DNA of 11,733 nt from WAPX01 sp964622075 (GCA_964622075.1 CAZUMR010000073.1:1-11733); one strand, 5' to 3'. Shown: positions 6,075 through 11,688, counted from the stretch's first letter. Numbers and translations: made by a program. The notes: generated by a model not told the origin, from the letters alone.

Positions 6075-6591
6075 CCTCTCCACACTTTTCTCCGTACTTC
6101 TTCATCAGCTCGACGAGCATTTTGGACATGTCCTTGTACTCTTCCGGATTCAGGTATCCGTAGATGGAGTACATGGCCACGCCGTCAAGCAGTGCCATCA
6201 GGAACAGGGCCATTTTACTGCTGCACACCCCTTCTTTCTCAAGCAGTCTGCTGACCTTTTCTATGGCCTTTCCTATCAGGTTTTCAATGAATTCAGGATC
6301 TACCTGATGTATTCCGTCTATCAGATAAAAGAACATTTTTGGAACTCTCCTGTCTTTTGCCATTATTTCAAACTTGTTCTTTATTGCTTCTTCAAGGGAA
6401 TCGCACTGCCATGGGGCGTACTTCTTTATGGCGTAAATCAGCAGCTCCTTTTCAAGACCTTTCTTGTTTCCGAAGTAGTAGAAGACCGTACTCTTGGAAA
6501 CTCCTGCTCTCTCAGCAACATCGTGAACGGTGGCGCGAGGGTTTTCAAGGTAAACTTCAAGAGCAGCCTCCAGAATTTTGTCTTTCATCAT
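6064..6591 (-). CDS. TetR-family transcriptional regulator
   Basis: This 175-residue protein has a TetR-type DNA-binding domain: a first helix (MMKDKILEAALEVYLE), then the HTH RATVHDVAERAGVSKSTVFY and YFGNKKGLEKELL at about residues 19-52. The rest is a helical ligand-binding domain (about 60-170) ending in a Met/Leu-rich helix. I placed the start at the double ATG (6591/6588) rather than further upstream, because the TetR domain begins there and a TATA-like box lies about 30 bases before it. An imperfect palindrome of TetR-operator type (6595-6608) lies between that box and the start codon, which suggests autorepression. The gene diverges from the DUF432 gene, the natural candidate for a second target. 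The ligand is unknown. Its end overlaps the convergent MBL gene by 11 bases. Confidence 0.9.
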   Translation of the reverse strand: MMKDKILEAALEVYLENPRATVHDVAERAGVSKSTVFYYFGNKKGLEKELLIYAIKKYAPWQCDSLEEAIKNKFEIMAKDRRVPKMFFYLIDGIHQVDPEFIENLIGKAIEKVSRLLEKEGVCSSKMALFLMALLDGVAMYSIYGYLNPEEYKDMSKMLVELMKKYGEKCGEVTE

Positions 6592-6594
6592 TGC

Positions 6595-6608
6595 TGACTG
6601 AGCGGTCA
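6595..6608. promoter_or_regulatory. Probable TetR operator
   Basis: TGACTGAGCGGTCA consists of 6-bp arms (TGACTG and the complement of CGGTCA, that is TGACCG) with one mismatch and a 2-bp centre. It covers the expected transcription start of the TetR gene, between its TATA-like box (6615-6627) and its start codon. Binding would block that promoter. Its identity as the operator is inferred from position and symmetry. Confidence 0.5.
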
Positions 6609-6614
6609 AAGGTA

Positions 6615-6627
6615 ATAAAAGTTTTAT
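6615..6627. promoter_or_regulatory. Symmetric TATA element serving divergent genes
   Basis: ATAAAAGTTTTAT is a 13-bp palindrome around a central G, so it gives a TATA-like box on both strands. Its centre is about 30 bases from the TetR ATG and 25 bases from a small plus-strand ATG at 6646. One element could therefore fire in both directions. Confidence 0.5.
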
Positions 6628-6645
6628 CTTCAAGAAGTTTGAAAC

Positions 6646-6687
6646 ATGAAACCACAGAAAAAGAAAAACGCAAAAGTGGTGCTATGA
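6646..6687 (+). CDS. Candidate leaderless upstream mini-ORF (13 codons)
   Basis: An ORF of 13 codons (MKPQKKKNAKVVL) starts 25 bases after the centre of the TATA-like element, the distance for a leaderless start. It ends in TGA (6685-6687), which overlaps the ATG of the DUF432 gene as ATGA. The DUF432 start has its own GGTG (6678-6681) inside the mini-ORF. This looks like a translationally coupled leader, but the peptide is very short and lysine-rich, so chance cannot be excluded. Confidence 0.35.
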   Translation: MKPQKKKNAKVVL

Positions 6688-7388
6688 ACGAGAAAAACAT
6701 CTACGGAAGGCATGATTTTGGATTTGAGTTCGAGCATGAGCTGTTTTATCTAAGGTGTGACAGAAGTTATGAAAGGAGGCTGAAAACTGACGCTGGAATT
6801 GCAGACAGGGTTGAAAAGATAGTTGCCGGAGGTAAGTACTTCAGAATAAATCCGGTAGAGCCCGTGAATTTGCCTGCTGAGATATCAAGGAATCTTATGC
6901 TTGAAATGAAAAAGCCCGTAAACGTTGAACCGGGTAAGAGTGTCAAAGTTTACCTGAAGTTTCCCGTGGAGATAGCAGTTCTTGTGGATGGTGTCAGTGT
7001 TATAGACGTTTTCACTTTAAAAAGACCAAAATACGCTTTGTATGGAGCTCTGAGAGAGGGTGTCGTATGCAAGTACTATCAGACCGATGTTTACGAAAAA
7101 GTTCCGGAAGTCAATGGCCTTCTGGAAGGAGTTATGGAGCTTGAAATTGTGAATTCTTTTGAGGAGTGGGTGGAAGTCAGAAAAGCAGTCTTCGATGGAT
7201 ACGGGATGAAAATCTACTACTCCAGTTTTCCTGCTATGGTTGCTAAGATGAAGATCGAAAGCAGGAGTGTTGCTGAAACGAGCTTCGTAAACAGGCCGAT
7301 GCTTGACGGAATGGAGAAAGCAACCGAACTTTACGTGGCAAGAAAGTTTATGGAGAGGAAGAAGTACGTTATGGAGTGGGGTTTCTGA
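6684..7388 (+). CDS. DUF432 family protein
   Basis: This 234-residue protein resembles the archaeal DUF432 family of unknown function. Recognisable parts are YGRHDFGFEFE near the start, VYLKFPVEIAVLVDGV then IDVFTLKRPKYALYGALREG (about 90-125), the following GVVCKYYQTDVY, and a late VRKAVFDGYGMKIYYS. It seems to be an all-beta or alpha/beta soluble protein with no signal peptide or membrane segment. I chose the ATG at 6684 because the family's N-terminal YGxH-like segment starts there, GGTG precedes it by three bases, and earlier in-frame sequence is antisense to the TetR gene. It shares a promoter region with the TetR gene, so TetR control is plausible. Family assignment is by pattern memory; no function is claimed. 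Confidence 0.75.
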   Translation: MNEKNIYGRHDFGFEFEHELFYLRCDRSYERRLKTDAGIADRVEKIVAGGKYFRINPVEPVNLPAEISRNLMLEMKKPVNVEPGKSVKVYLKFPVEIAVLVDGVSVIDVFTLKRPKYALYGALREGVVCKYYQTDVYEKVPEVNGLLEGVMELEIVNSFEEWVEVRKAVFDGYGMKIYYSSFPAMVAKMKIESRSVAETSFVNRPMLDGMEKATELYVARKFMERKKYVMEWGF

Positions 7389-7398
7389 ATGCTTTAAT

Positions 7399-7418
7399 GC
7401 TAATTGGAGCTAATTGGA
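7399..7418 (+). repeat. 10-bp perfect tandem duplication
   Basis: GCTAATTGGA occurs at 7399-7408 and 7409-7418 without mismatch, 10 bases after the DUF432 stop codon. Confidence 0.95.
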
Positions 7419-7446
7419 TAAGGTACAGCAGGTTAAATAAGAAATG

Positions 7447-7490
7447 AAAAATTCATTAAAAATTTCATTAAAAATTCATTAAAAATCATT
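7447..7490. repeat. Four tandem copies of an 11-bp AT-rich unit, ending over a stop codon
   Basis: The unit AAAAATTCATT recurs four times with single-base changes: AAAATTCATT, AAAAATTTCATT, AAAAATTCATT and AAAAATCATT. The last copy includes the stop codon (TCA on the plus strand, 7486-7488) of the minus-strand gene. The T-rich minus strand might also help terminate that gene's transcript. Confidence 0.9.
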
Positions 7491-8127
7491 CAACAAGAGA
7501 AAGAATCGTTGCCTCAACATCTCCTTTGCATAACTCCTTAACTTTTTCTGCATCAAGTTCACCCTTGATTTCCTCGCTCAGAGTTGAGACGAACATTCCT
7601 CTACTCACAACATTTCCAAACTTCCTTGGGGGAAGGTAAACTATGGCCGCGAACTTTCCGGGAGTGAATTCCTGAGAGTTCGTTACAATTTCGAGCCTGA
7701 ATCCACAGTCAACAACGCAGAGCCAGAGCTTTCCTTTTTCTATCTCGCTTCTGCTTGCTATCTCTCCAGAAAAGAACTTTACCGCAAGACAGGCGTTATC
7801 TATCTCTCCCCTCTCCATTAACTCTGGCAGGCTTTCAATGTATTCAAGCCAGTAGTCTGCCTGATAGAAGTTGAAGTCCTTTTCTGCACCTGAAATTGCT
7901 CTCCTTATTTCTCTGGCCGTATTTACAAGATTCTTAAACTCTTCCAGCTCCACAAGCTCCTTTGGAGGCATGTAAGAGTACTTTACTGTTTGCAGAAAGC
8001 TTGACATCGTTCTAACTCTGTTCAGCAGTTCCTTTCTTTTCTGAACCCTGACGTTCTGAATTAGCTTCTCAAGCTCTCTGATACCTTTTTCGGCAAGCTT
8101 AATCCTCAGATCGTTTGCCGTGTCCAT
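7486..8127 (-). CDS. Helical protein with C-terminal tRNA-binding-type OB fold
   Basis: This 213-residue protein has two parts. Residues 1-130 are mostly helical and charged (ELEKLIQNVRVQKRKELLNR). Residues about 134-185 read LWLCVVDCGFRLEIVTNSQE, then FTPGKFAAIVYLPPRKFG and VVSRGMFVS. That is the pattern of the EMAP-II/CsaA/PheT-N tRNA-binding OB fold, with its D-x-G, I-V-T-N, G-x-x-A-x-V-x-LPP and S-x-GM positions. A short helical tail (190-213) follows. By family such domains bind the outer corner of tRNA or other structured RNA; here binding is inferred, and the N-terminal half is unrecognised. The ATG at 8127 has no Shine-Dalgarno, but a TATA-like TTAATTAAAA is centred about 23 bases upstream, suggesting a leaderless mRNA. 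It is convergent with the DUF432 gene. Confidence 0.7.
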   Translation of the reverse strand: MDTANDLRIKLAEKGIRELEKLIQNVRVQKRKELLNRVRTMSSFLQTVKYSYMPPKELVELEEFKNLVNTAREIRRAISGAEKDFNFYQADYWLEYIESLPELMERGEIDNACLAVKFFSGEIASRSEIEKGKLWLCVVDCGFRLEIVTNSQEFTPGKFAAIVYLPPRKFGNVVSRGMFVSTLSEEIKGELDAEKVKELCKGDVEATILSLVE

Positions 8128-8145
8128 GGGTTAACAGGTGCGGGC

Positions 8146-8155
8146 TTTTAATTAA
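8146..8155 (-). promoter_or_regulatory. TATA-like box, leaderless promoter of the OB-fold gene
   Basis: TTAATTAAAA on the minus strand is centred about 23 bases before the ATG at 8127. It is directly next to the triplicated repeat at 8155-8185, which occupies the BRE side of the promoter. Confidence 0.5.
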
Positions 8156-8185
8156 CTGTTTTTGTACTGTTTGTACTGTTTTTGT
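8155..8185. repeat. Three tandem copies of an 11-bp unit next to a promoter
   Basis: ACTGTTTTTGT (8155-8165), ACTGTTTGT (8166-8174, two bases shorter) and ACTGTTTTTGT (8175-8185) lie head to tail directly upstream of the TATA-like box of the minus-strand OB-fold gene. Confidence 0.93.
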
Positions 8186-8305
8186 GCTGCTATCCTATAC
8201 CGTCTGCAGGGGTGTAAGATCTGCGAAGTGTACGATTCGAAGTGGCATTGCCCAGGATAATCCAAGAATACCAAGGAACAGAATAACCTCAATAATTTAA
8301 AAATC

Positions 8306-8971
8306 TCAGAGCTCCCGGCCTCTAACTCTTCTCAAATCGAACTTCGCCTTCTTTGAAACTTCCATCACTGCAAGAGTCCCTGCCATTACAGGATCGCTGA
8401 CGACGAGGTCTGCTTCCTTTGGCACGCTGCCAAACATTTTCAGAGAGATCACAGGTATTCCCTGTCTTCTTAACTCTCTGACCTCCTCTGTTATTTTACC
8501 ACCCATAAGCCCACCGGCAAGGACGAGTGCACTCGCCCTGTGCAGCCTGCCAACTGCCCTGACAGCTGAGGCTATTTCCTCCTCTCCAACCACGGGCATC
8601 GTATCAACGCTTATTCTCTCTCCTCTCAGATTGTGCCTGTCAGCCTCGCTTATGGCACCAAAGGCGACCTGAGAAACAAGAGCCCCTCCTCCAAGCACGA
8701 TAATCCTCTTTCCAAAAACGTCCTCAAACGTTTTTTCCTCTCTTGCCATTTCAACCGTCTTTATCTTTTTTATGTCCTCCAGCATTCCTTCAAAATCTCC
8801 CCCCTCTATTTCGAGGTATATGTGTGCTTTTCCAGCGTGTTCTCCCCTCTGAATCAGAAAACTCTGTGCGTAAACTATATTTCCGCCCCTCTCAGCTACC
8901 TTTGTTGTTACATCCCTCAGAACCCCAATCTCGTTCTTCGCTATTATCAGCACAGCTCTCGTCAGCACCAC
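8306..8971 (-). CDS. ACT domain protein with DUF5612 C-terminal domain
   Basis: This 221-residue protein has an N-terminal ACT domain (about 3-75: TRAVLIIAKNEIGVLRDVTT, then GGNIVYAQSF) of the kind that binds amino acids or other small ligands. The C-terminal domain (about 85-221), with VLGGGALVSQVAFGAISEAD, DTMPVVGEEE and ALVLAGGLMGGK, matches the archaeal DUF5612 family. The glycine-rich LAGGLMGG and SDPVMAGTLAVM stretches look like ligand or nucleotide loops. The function is unknown; such proteins are presumed ligand sensors. Translation starts at GTG (8971, or the adjacent GTG at 8968), with AGGGG before it, so unlike several neighbours it seems to have a short leader. Its likely promoter lies in the duplicated element at 9006-9031. 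It is soluble, and its codon use matches the core genes. Confidence 0.82.
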   Translation of the reverse strand: MVLTRAVLIIAKNEIGVLRDVTTKVAERGGNIVYAQSFLIQRGEHAGKAHIYLEIEGGDFEGMLEDIKKIKTVEMAREEKTFEDVFGKRIIVLGGGALVSQVAFGAISEADRHNLRGERISVDTMPVVGEEEIASAVRAVGRLHRASALVLAGGLMGGKITEEVRELRRQGIPVISLKMFGSVPKEADLVVSDPVMAGTLAVMEVSKKAKFDLRRVRGREL

Positions 8972-9005
8972 CCCTTTTCGTATTGAAAATTCAAGATTCG
9001 AGGTG

Positions 9006-9031
9006 AAAGATTTAACGTAAAGATTTAACGT
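9006..9031 (-). promoter_or_regulatory. Duplicated 13-bp element, likely doubled TATA box
   Basis: The plus strand has AAAGATTTAACGT at 9006-9018 and again at 9019-9031, a perfect tandem pair. Read on the minus strand each copy is ACGTTAAATCTTT and holds a TATA-like TTAAAT. From these positions transcription would start about 15-30 bases before the GTG start at 8971. The duplication may therefore have doubled the core promoter. GTGAAAG also flanks the pair on both sides (9003-9009 and 9030-9036). Confidence 0.5.
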
Positions 9032-9049
9032 GAAAGCACATCACATCAT

Positions 9050-9082
9050 CCAGACACTACCCAGACACTAAACCGGACACTA
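9050..9082. repeat. Three near-tandem copies of a 10-bp unit, ending over a stop codon
   Basis: CCAGACACTA (9050-9059), CCAGACACTA (9061-9070) and CCGGACACTA (9073-9082) are spaced by one or two bases. Each ends in CTA; the last CTA (9080-9082) is the TAG stop of the minus-strand Lrp-like gene. Confidence 0.93.
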
Positions 9083-9313
9083 AAATCTCGCTCCAGTGAG
9101 TGTTTTTGTTTCCATGACACCCTTTATTGACCTGATCTTGTTTATCACGACATCACTCAGCTCCTCAAAATCTCTGACAACGACTTTTGCTATCAGGTCA
9201 TACTCGCCAAAGAGCGGGTACAGCTCCTCAACTTCCTTCAGGCTGGCAATCTTTTCGTAAACTTCTCTCTCCCTCATGGGCGAAACCTTGATCAGGACGA
9301 AGCCCAGTGCCAT
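9080..9313 (-). CDS. Stand-alone Lrp/AsnC ligand-binding (RAM) domain protein
   Basis: This 77-residue protein is a single RAM domain of the Lrp/AsnC family without the DNA-binding helix-turn-helix. It runs from MALGFVLIKVSPMREREVYE through LKEVEELYPLFGEYDLIAKV to INKIRSIKGVMETKTLTGAR, the standard beta-alpha-beta-beta-alpha-beta order with the G-EYDL core. Such proteins form octameric rings and bind amino acids. They may act by mixing with full-length Lrp proteins or by sensing metabolites; the ligand here is unknown. I placed the start at ATG 9313, since the domain begins there and a TATA-like TTTAAA is centred about 25 bases upstream. The extra upstream open frame overlaps that promoter. 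The stop codon is part of a local triplication. Confidence 0.88.
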   Translation of the reverse strand: MALGFVLIKVSPMREREVYEKIASLKEVEELYPLFGEYDLIAKVVVRDFEELSDVVINKIRSIKGVMETKTLTGARF

Positions 9314-9334
9314 GGTAAAAAGTTGTGTTGAAAG

Positions 9335-9340
9335 TTTAAA
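9335..9340 (-). promoter_or_regulatory. TATA-like box, leaderless promoter of the Lrp-like gene
   Basis: TTTAAA inside GTTTTTAAACTTT on the minus strand is centred about 25 bases before the ATG at 9313, with no Shine-Dalgarno in between. The gene is therefore probably transcribed separately from the topoisomerase gene upstream. Confidence 0.6.
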
Positions 9341-9382
9341 AACTCTGCTGAAGCGGCTCAACAATGGAGTTTTGAAATGCAA

Positions 9383-10477
9383 TCAGAGCACTCCCAGCTC
9401 CGTCAGCCTTTCTGGCAAATAAACGTCTGTAACGTAATCAAGCCCATATTTGGCCAGAGCCTGCTGCTCAGATTTCCTGCCAAGCTTTAGCTGTAGCTTT
9501 ACCTCCTTCTTCCAGAACTCGCTGTCAAACCTTGGATCTGTCAGAATTGCATTCAGAGCTTTTACGTCCTGCTCTGTCAGTTTGTCGGATGGTAGCTTGT
9601 AGTTGACTATATCCGAAGGTCTTATTCCCACGAACATGGCTGATGGTGTTGCCAGATATTCAGACAGGTGAGCAGCTTTTATCGAACCGTAGGCTACACT
9701 GGCAAATATCCTGTAACTCCATGGATCTCCATCCGTAAAAACGACAACCGGCAGGTTTAACTCGGTGTTCAGCCTTTTCAGCAGTCTCCTTGTACTCCTT
9801 GCTGGCTGTCCTTTCAGGTGCACTATTATTGCGTTAAATTTCTCATCAAACCCGTTTTCCACAAGTCTGTCTCTCATACCTCCTGTCTCTATGGCTATGA
9901 CGAAGTCGGCATCGCACTCGACGAATTCCAGTTTGTCAACGTTTACGGGAATCTGATATCCGCCCTCACCAACGTCATCCTGACAGTGAATTACTCTTTC
10001 ACCTCTTCTTGTCTCCTCTCTGATCCTTATAGGGCCAATTACGGTTGCTCCATCCTCTTCAGGCCTTATGTGGAAATGTTCTCTTTGAAGTGCTGTGAGT
10101 ATCTCTATATCCTCTATCAGTCTATCGCTCTCGCTCTGCTCGTCAAATTTTGCAATTCCCCAGTTTTCGGAGATGTAGTATAATTCTCTCAGTGTTGATG
10201 ACTTATTTACACTCAGCTGCTCTTTCAGGAATCCTATTACGTAGGCCATTCTGAGGAGCATGTAGGCTCCTCTTACACTTTTAGCAGAGCGTATCGATTT
10301 TCTATCACCATACACCCAGACTTCACTGTCTTCTTTGAACTCTATGTTGTGCTTAGTTCTTGTGGAAATCCTTAGTTCCGGAACCTTCCCTGCTTTCATC
10401 TGGTCGTACATCTCTCTTGCTATGGAAATTAGTGCTCTCAGACTTTCCCTGTCCATCTCTTTCGCCCTGTCACTCAT
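9383..10477 (-). CDS. top6A: DNA topoisomerase VI subunit A
   Basis: This 364-residue protein is the cleaving subunit of the type IIB topoisomerase, an A2B2 enzyme that relaxes and decatenates DNA and is related to Spo11. The winged-helix CAP domain contains TLRELYY (95-101), where the second tyrosine, Y101, is the expected catalytic residue. The Toprim domain shows IAIETGG (E197) and FTDGDPWSYR (D249, D251) as metal-binding acids, followed by GSIKAAHLSEYLATPSAMF. Length matches archaeal orthologues (about 360-390). I chose ATG 10477 (MSDRAKEMDR): a TATA-like box is centred about 25 bases upstream, and further in-frame extension would cross that promoter. Subunit B is not next to it: the neighbours are the Lrp-like gene downstream and a divergent nuclease upstream. 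Identification is secure. Confidence 0.96.
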   Translation of the reverse strand: MSDRAKEMDRESLRALISIAREMYDQMKAGKVPELRISTRTKHNIEFKEDSEVWVYGDRKSIRSAKSVRGAYMLLRMAYVIGFLKEQLSVNKSSTLRELYYISENWGIAKFDEQSESDRLIEDIEILTALQREHFHIRPEEDGATVIGPIRIREETRRGERVIHCQDDVGEGGYQIPVNVDKLEFVECDADFVIAIETGGMRDRLVENGFDEKFNAIIVHLKGQPARSTRRLLKRLNTELNLPVVVFTDGDPWSYRIFASVAYGSIKAAHLSEYLATPSAMFVGIRPSDIVNYKLPSDKLTEQDVKALNAILTDPRFDSEFWKKEVKLQLKLGRKSEQQALAKYGLDYVTDVYLPERLTELGVL

Positions 10478-10494
10478 GTGAAAATCTGGAACGG

Positions 10495-10508
10495 TTAAAA
10501 ATAAATAT
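10495..10508. promoter_or_regulatory. Shared divergent TATA element (topoisomerase VI-A and nuclease side)
   Basis: TTAAAAATAAATAT reads as a TATA-like box on both strands. Its centre is about 25 bases from the topoisomerase ATG (10477, minus) and about 28 bases from a small ATG at 10530 (plus). Both distances fit leaderless starts. Confidence 0.5.
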
Positions 10509-10529
10509 CCTCCTGAAAACTTTCGTCCC

Positions 10530-10598
10530 ATGAAACGCATGAGGGAGAAGTGTAAAGACTGCATGATATGCTTCAAGAAGAAAAGGGAGAGAAAGTAG
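10530..10598 (+). CDS. Candidate 22-residue CxxCxxC microprotein
   Basis: A small ORF of 22 codons starts at ATG 10530, at leaderless distance from the divergent TATA element, and ends at TAG 10596-10598. The peptide is strongly basic and contains CKDCMICFKKK, that is three cysteines (C8, C11, C14) spaced as CxxCxxC, which could bind a metal or an Fe-S centre, possibly as a dimer. It lies 45 bases before the metallo-nuclease gene in the same direction. It could equally be a regulatory leader or chance, because its basic tail comes from a polypurine stretch. I know of no family it belongs to. Confidence 0.35.
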   Translation: MKRMREKCKDCMICFKKKRERK

Positions 10599-10632
10599 AG
10601 GGAACAGAGGAAGAGAGAAGGTAAGCAGGAAG
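10575..10632 (+). repeat. 58-base polypurine tract
   Basis: Between 10575 and 10632 the plus strand has only four pyrimidines (10596, 10605, 10622 and 10626). The stretch is a degenerate array of GAGAG/GAAG/AGGG blocks between the divergent promoter and the nuclease start. It could form triplex or other non-B DNA, and it carries several Shine-Dalgarno-like purine runs. Confidence 0.8.
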
Positions 10633-10643
10633 CTTGGCTAAAA

Positions 10644-11576
10644 ATGGTGAAGGGTGTGAAAGACTCCCTCAGTTCTTCTGATTTTTCTGAATTTTTCGGA
10701 TTTTATCCGTTCAGGAGAAGGTGGGGTTCCAGAATCAGACCCCACTTTAGCTTTACATATTCTGGAGTAACATTTCACGTTGACAGCTCAAAAGGTAGGG
10801 CAGGTGAGGTGAACCTGATAACACACGCACACACAGACCATCACGGCCAGAAAAACGTGAAGAACGAATTTGCTCTGTCTTCAAAGGAAACTGCAAAAAT
10901 ACTTGAGGCATGCTGTGGAGAATACAGGGGTATCAGTTTTGAGGTTGGCGAGAGTGTGAAAGTCAGGGGTGTAAGAATAAGGACGTATCACACTCATCAC
11001 ATGCACGGTTCAAGTGCCTTCTATTTTGATAACGGGTTGCTTGTTACTGGGGATGTCAAGGATTACAGATCTCTGCCAAAATGCAGGGTTCTTGTTACTG
11101 AGGCCACCTACGGCTTCAGGCATTACGTCTTTGAAGATGAAATAGATAAACTCGTCAGAGTTGAGAGGGGAAGCATTCTTGGTGCCTATCCGATTGGAAA
11201 AGCACAGAGGGCTGCTGAAATACTGCTGGATGCTGGATACGACGTTTGCGTTGAAGGTAAGGGAAGGATAGTATGCGAAAAACTTGGAATTGAAGTTGGG
11301 GAGAATGGAGAGGTCACAATTACATCTCCAAGAGAACTTGGGAAATACAGGGGGTACTGGGGCAGGAAGTACATTCTTACTGCACAGGAGTTTTACAGAT
11401 ATCCGAGGATAGTTCTGAGCGACCATCTGGATTACGAGGGGATACTCAGGATGATAGAGCACTGCAATCCGGAATGCGTTCTGTTCTACCACGGCAAACC
11501 GGGCGGTGAGCTGCTGGAGGAAGTTAGAGGAATGGGCTACGAAGTTTCGACACTTGACGCTCTGGATGTGGTTTAG
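10644..11576 (+). CDS. Beta-CASP-like metallo-beta-lactamase nuclease, compact archaeal type
   Basis: This 310-residue protein is a metallo-beta-lactamase-fold nuclease related to the CPSF73/SNM1/ligase-associated exonuclease group (COG1236-like). The metal motif is THAHTDHHG (H61, H63, D65, H66), followed by HHMHGSSAF (H121) and VTGDVKD (D137). TEATYG carries E153, like beta-CASP motif A, and LSDHLDYEG carries H261, like motif B in SNM1 and ligase-associated enzymes. VLFYHGKPGG (H283) lies near the end. It is shorter than true beta-CASP enzymes (about 400 or more); only about 100 residues separate E153 from H261, so the inserted domain is small. DNA or RNA end processing is likely, but the substrate is unknown. 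The ATG at 10644 has only GGAAG about 11 bases upstream, so the start is moderately sure. It is divergent from topoisomerase VI-A and preceded by a candidate microprotein ORF. Confidence 0.82.
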   Translation: MVKGVKDSLSSSDFSEFFGFYPFRRRWGSRIRPHFSFTYSGVTFHVDSSKGRAGEVNLITHAHTDHHGQKNVKNEFALSSKETAKILEACCGEYRGISFEVGESVKVRGVRIRTYHTHHMHGSSAFYFDNGLLVTGDVKDYRSLPKCRVLVTEATYGFRHYVFEDEIDKLVRVERGSILGAYPIGKAQRAAEILLDAGYDVCVEGKGRIVCEKLGIEVGENGEVTITSPRELGKYRGYWGRKYILTAQEFYRYPRIVLSDHLDYEGILRMIEHCNPECVLFYHGKPGGELLEEVRGMGYEVSTLDALDVV

Positions 11577-11650
11577 TTTGAGTAATATGTGCTCTGGCAG
11601 ATGAGACGTTTAAAAATTTAAAAATCTGAAATCCGGACTTACCGAAACCG

Positions 11651-11657
11651 ATATATT
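11651..11657 (+). promoter_or_regulatory. TATA box of tRNA-Gly
   Basis: ATATATT lies just after CCGAAACCG, a BRE-like element, and is centred about 35 bases before the tRNA 5' end at 11689. That puts transcription start about 9 bases before the mature tRNA. Confidence 0.7.
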
Positions 11658-11688
11658 TCTCCCCTGCATTTAAGGTTTTGAGTTTTGA

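Noticed and set aside
6339..6683. 115-codon upstream extension of the DUF432 frame
   Set aside because: Most of it is antisense to the TetR gene and it crosses the shared promoter; the protein family starts at 6684.
7447..7490. CRISPR-like short repeats
   Set aside because: Units are about 11 bp, directly adjacent with no spacers, so this is a simple tandem repeat.
9314..9382. 23-codon extension of the Lrp-like protein
   Set aside because: It overlaps the TATA-like box, and the RAM domain starts at MALGF.
10478..10576. 33-codon extension of topoisomerase VI-A
   Set aside because: It crosses the divergent TATA element and has no likeness to the family's N-terminus.
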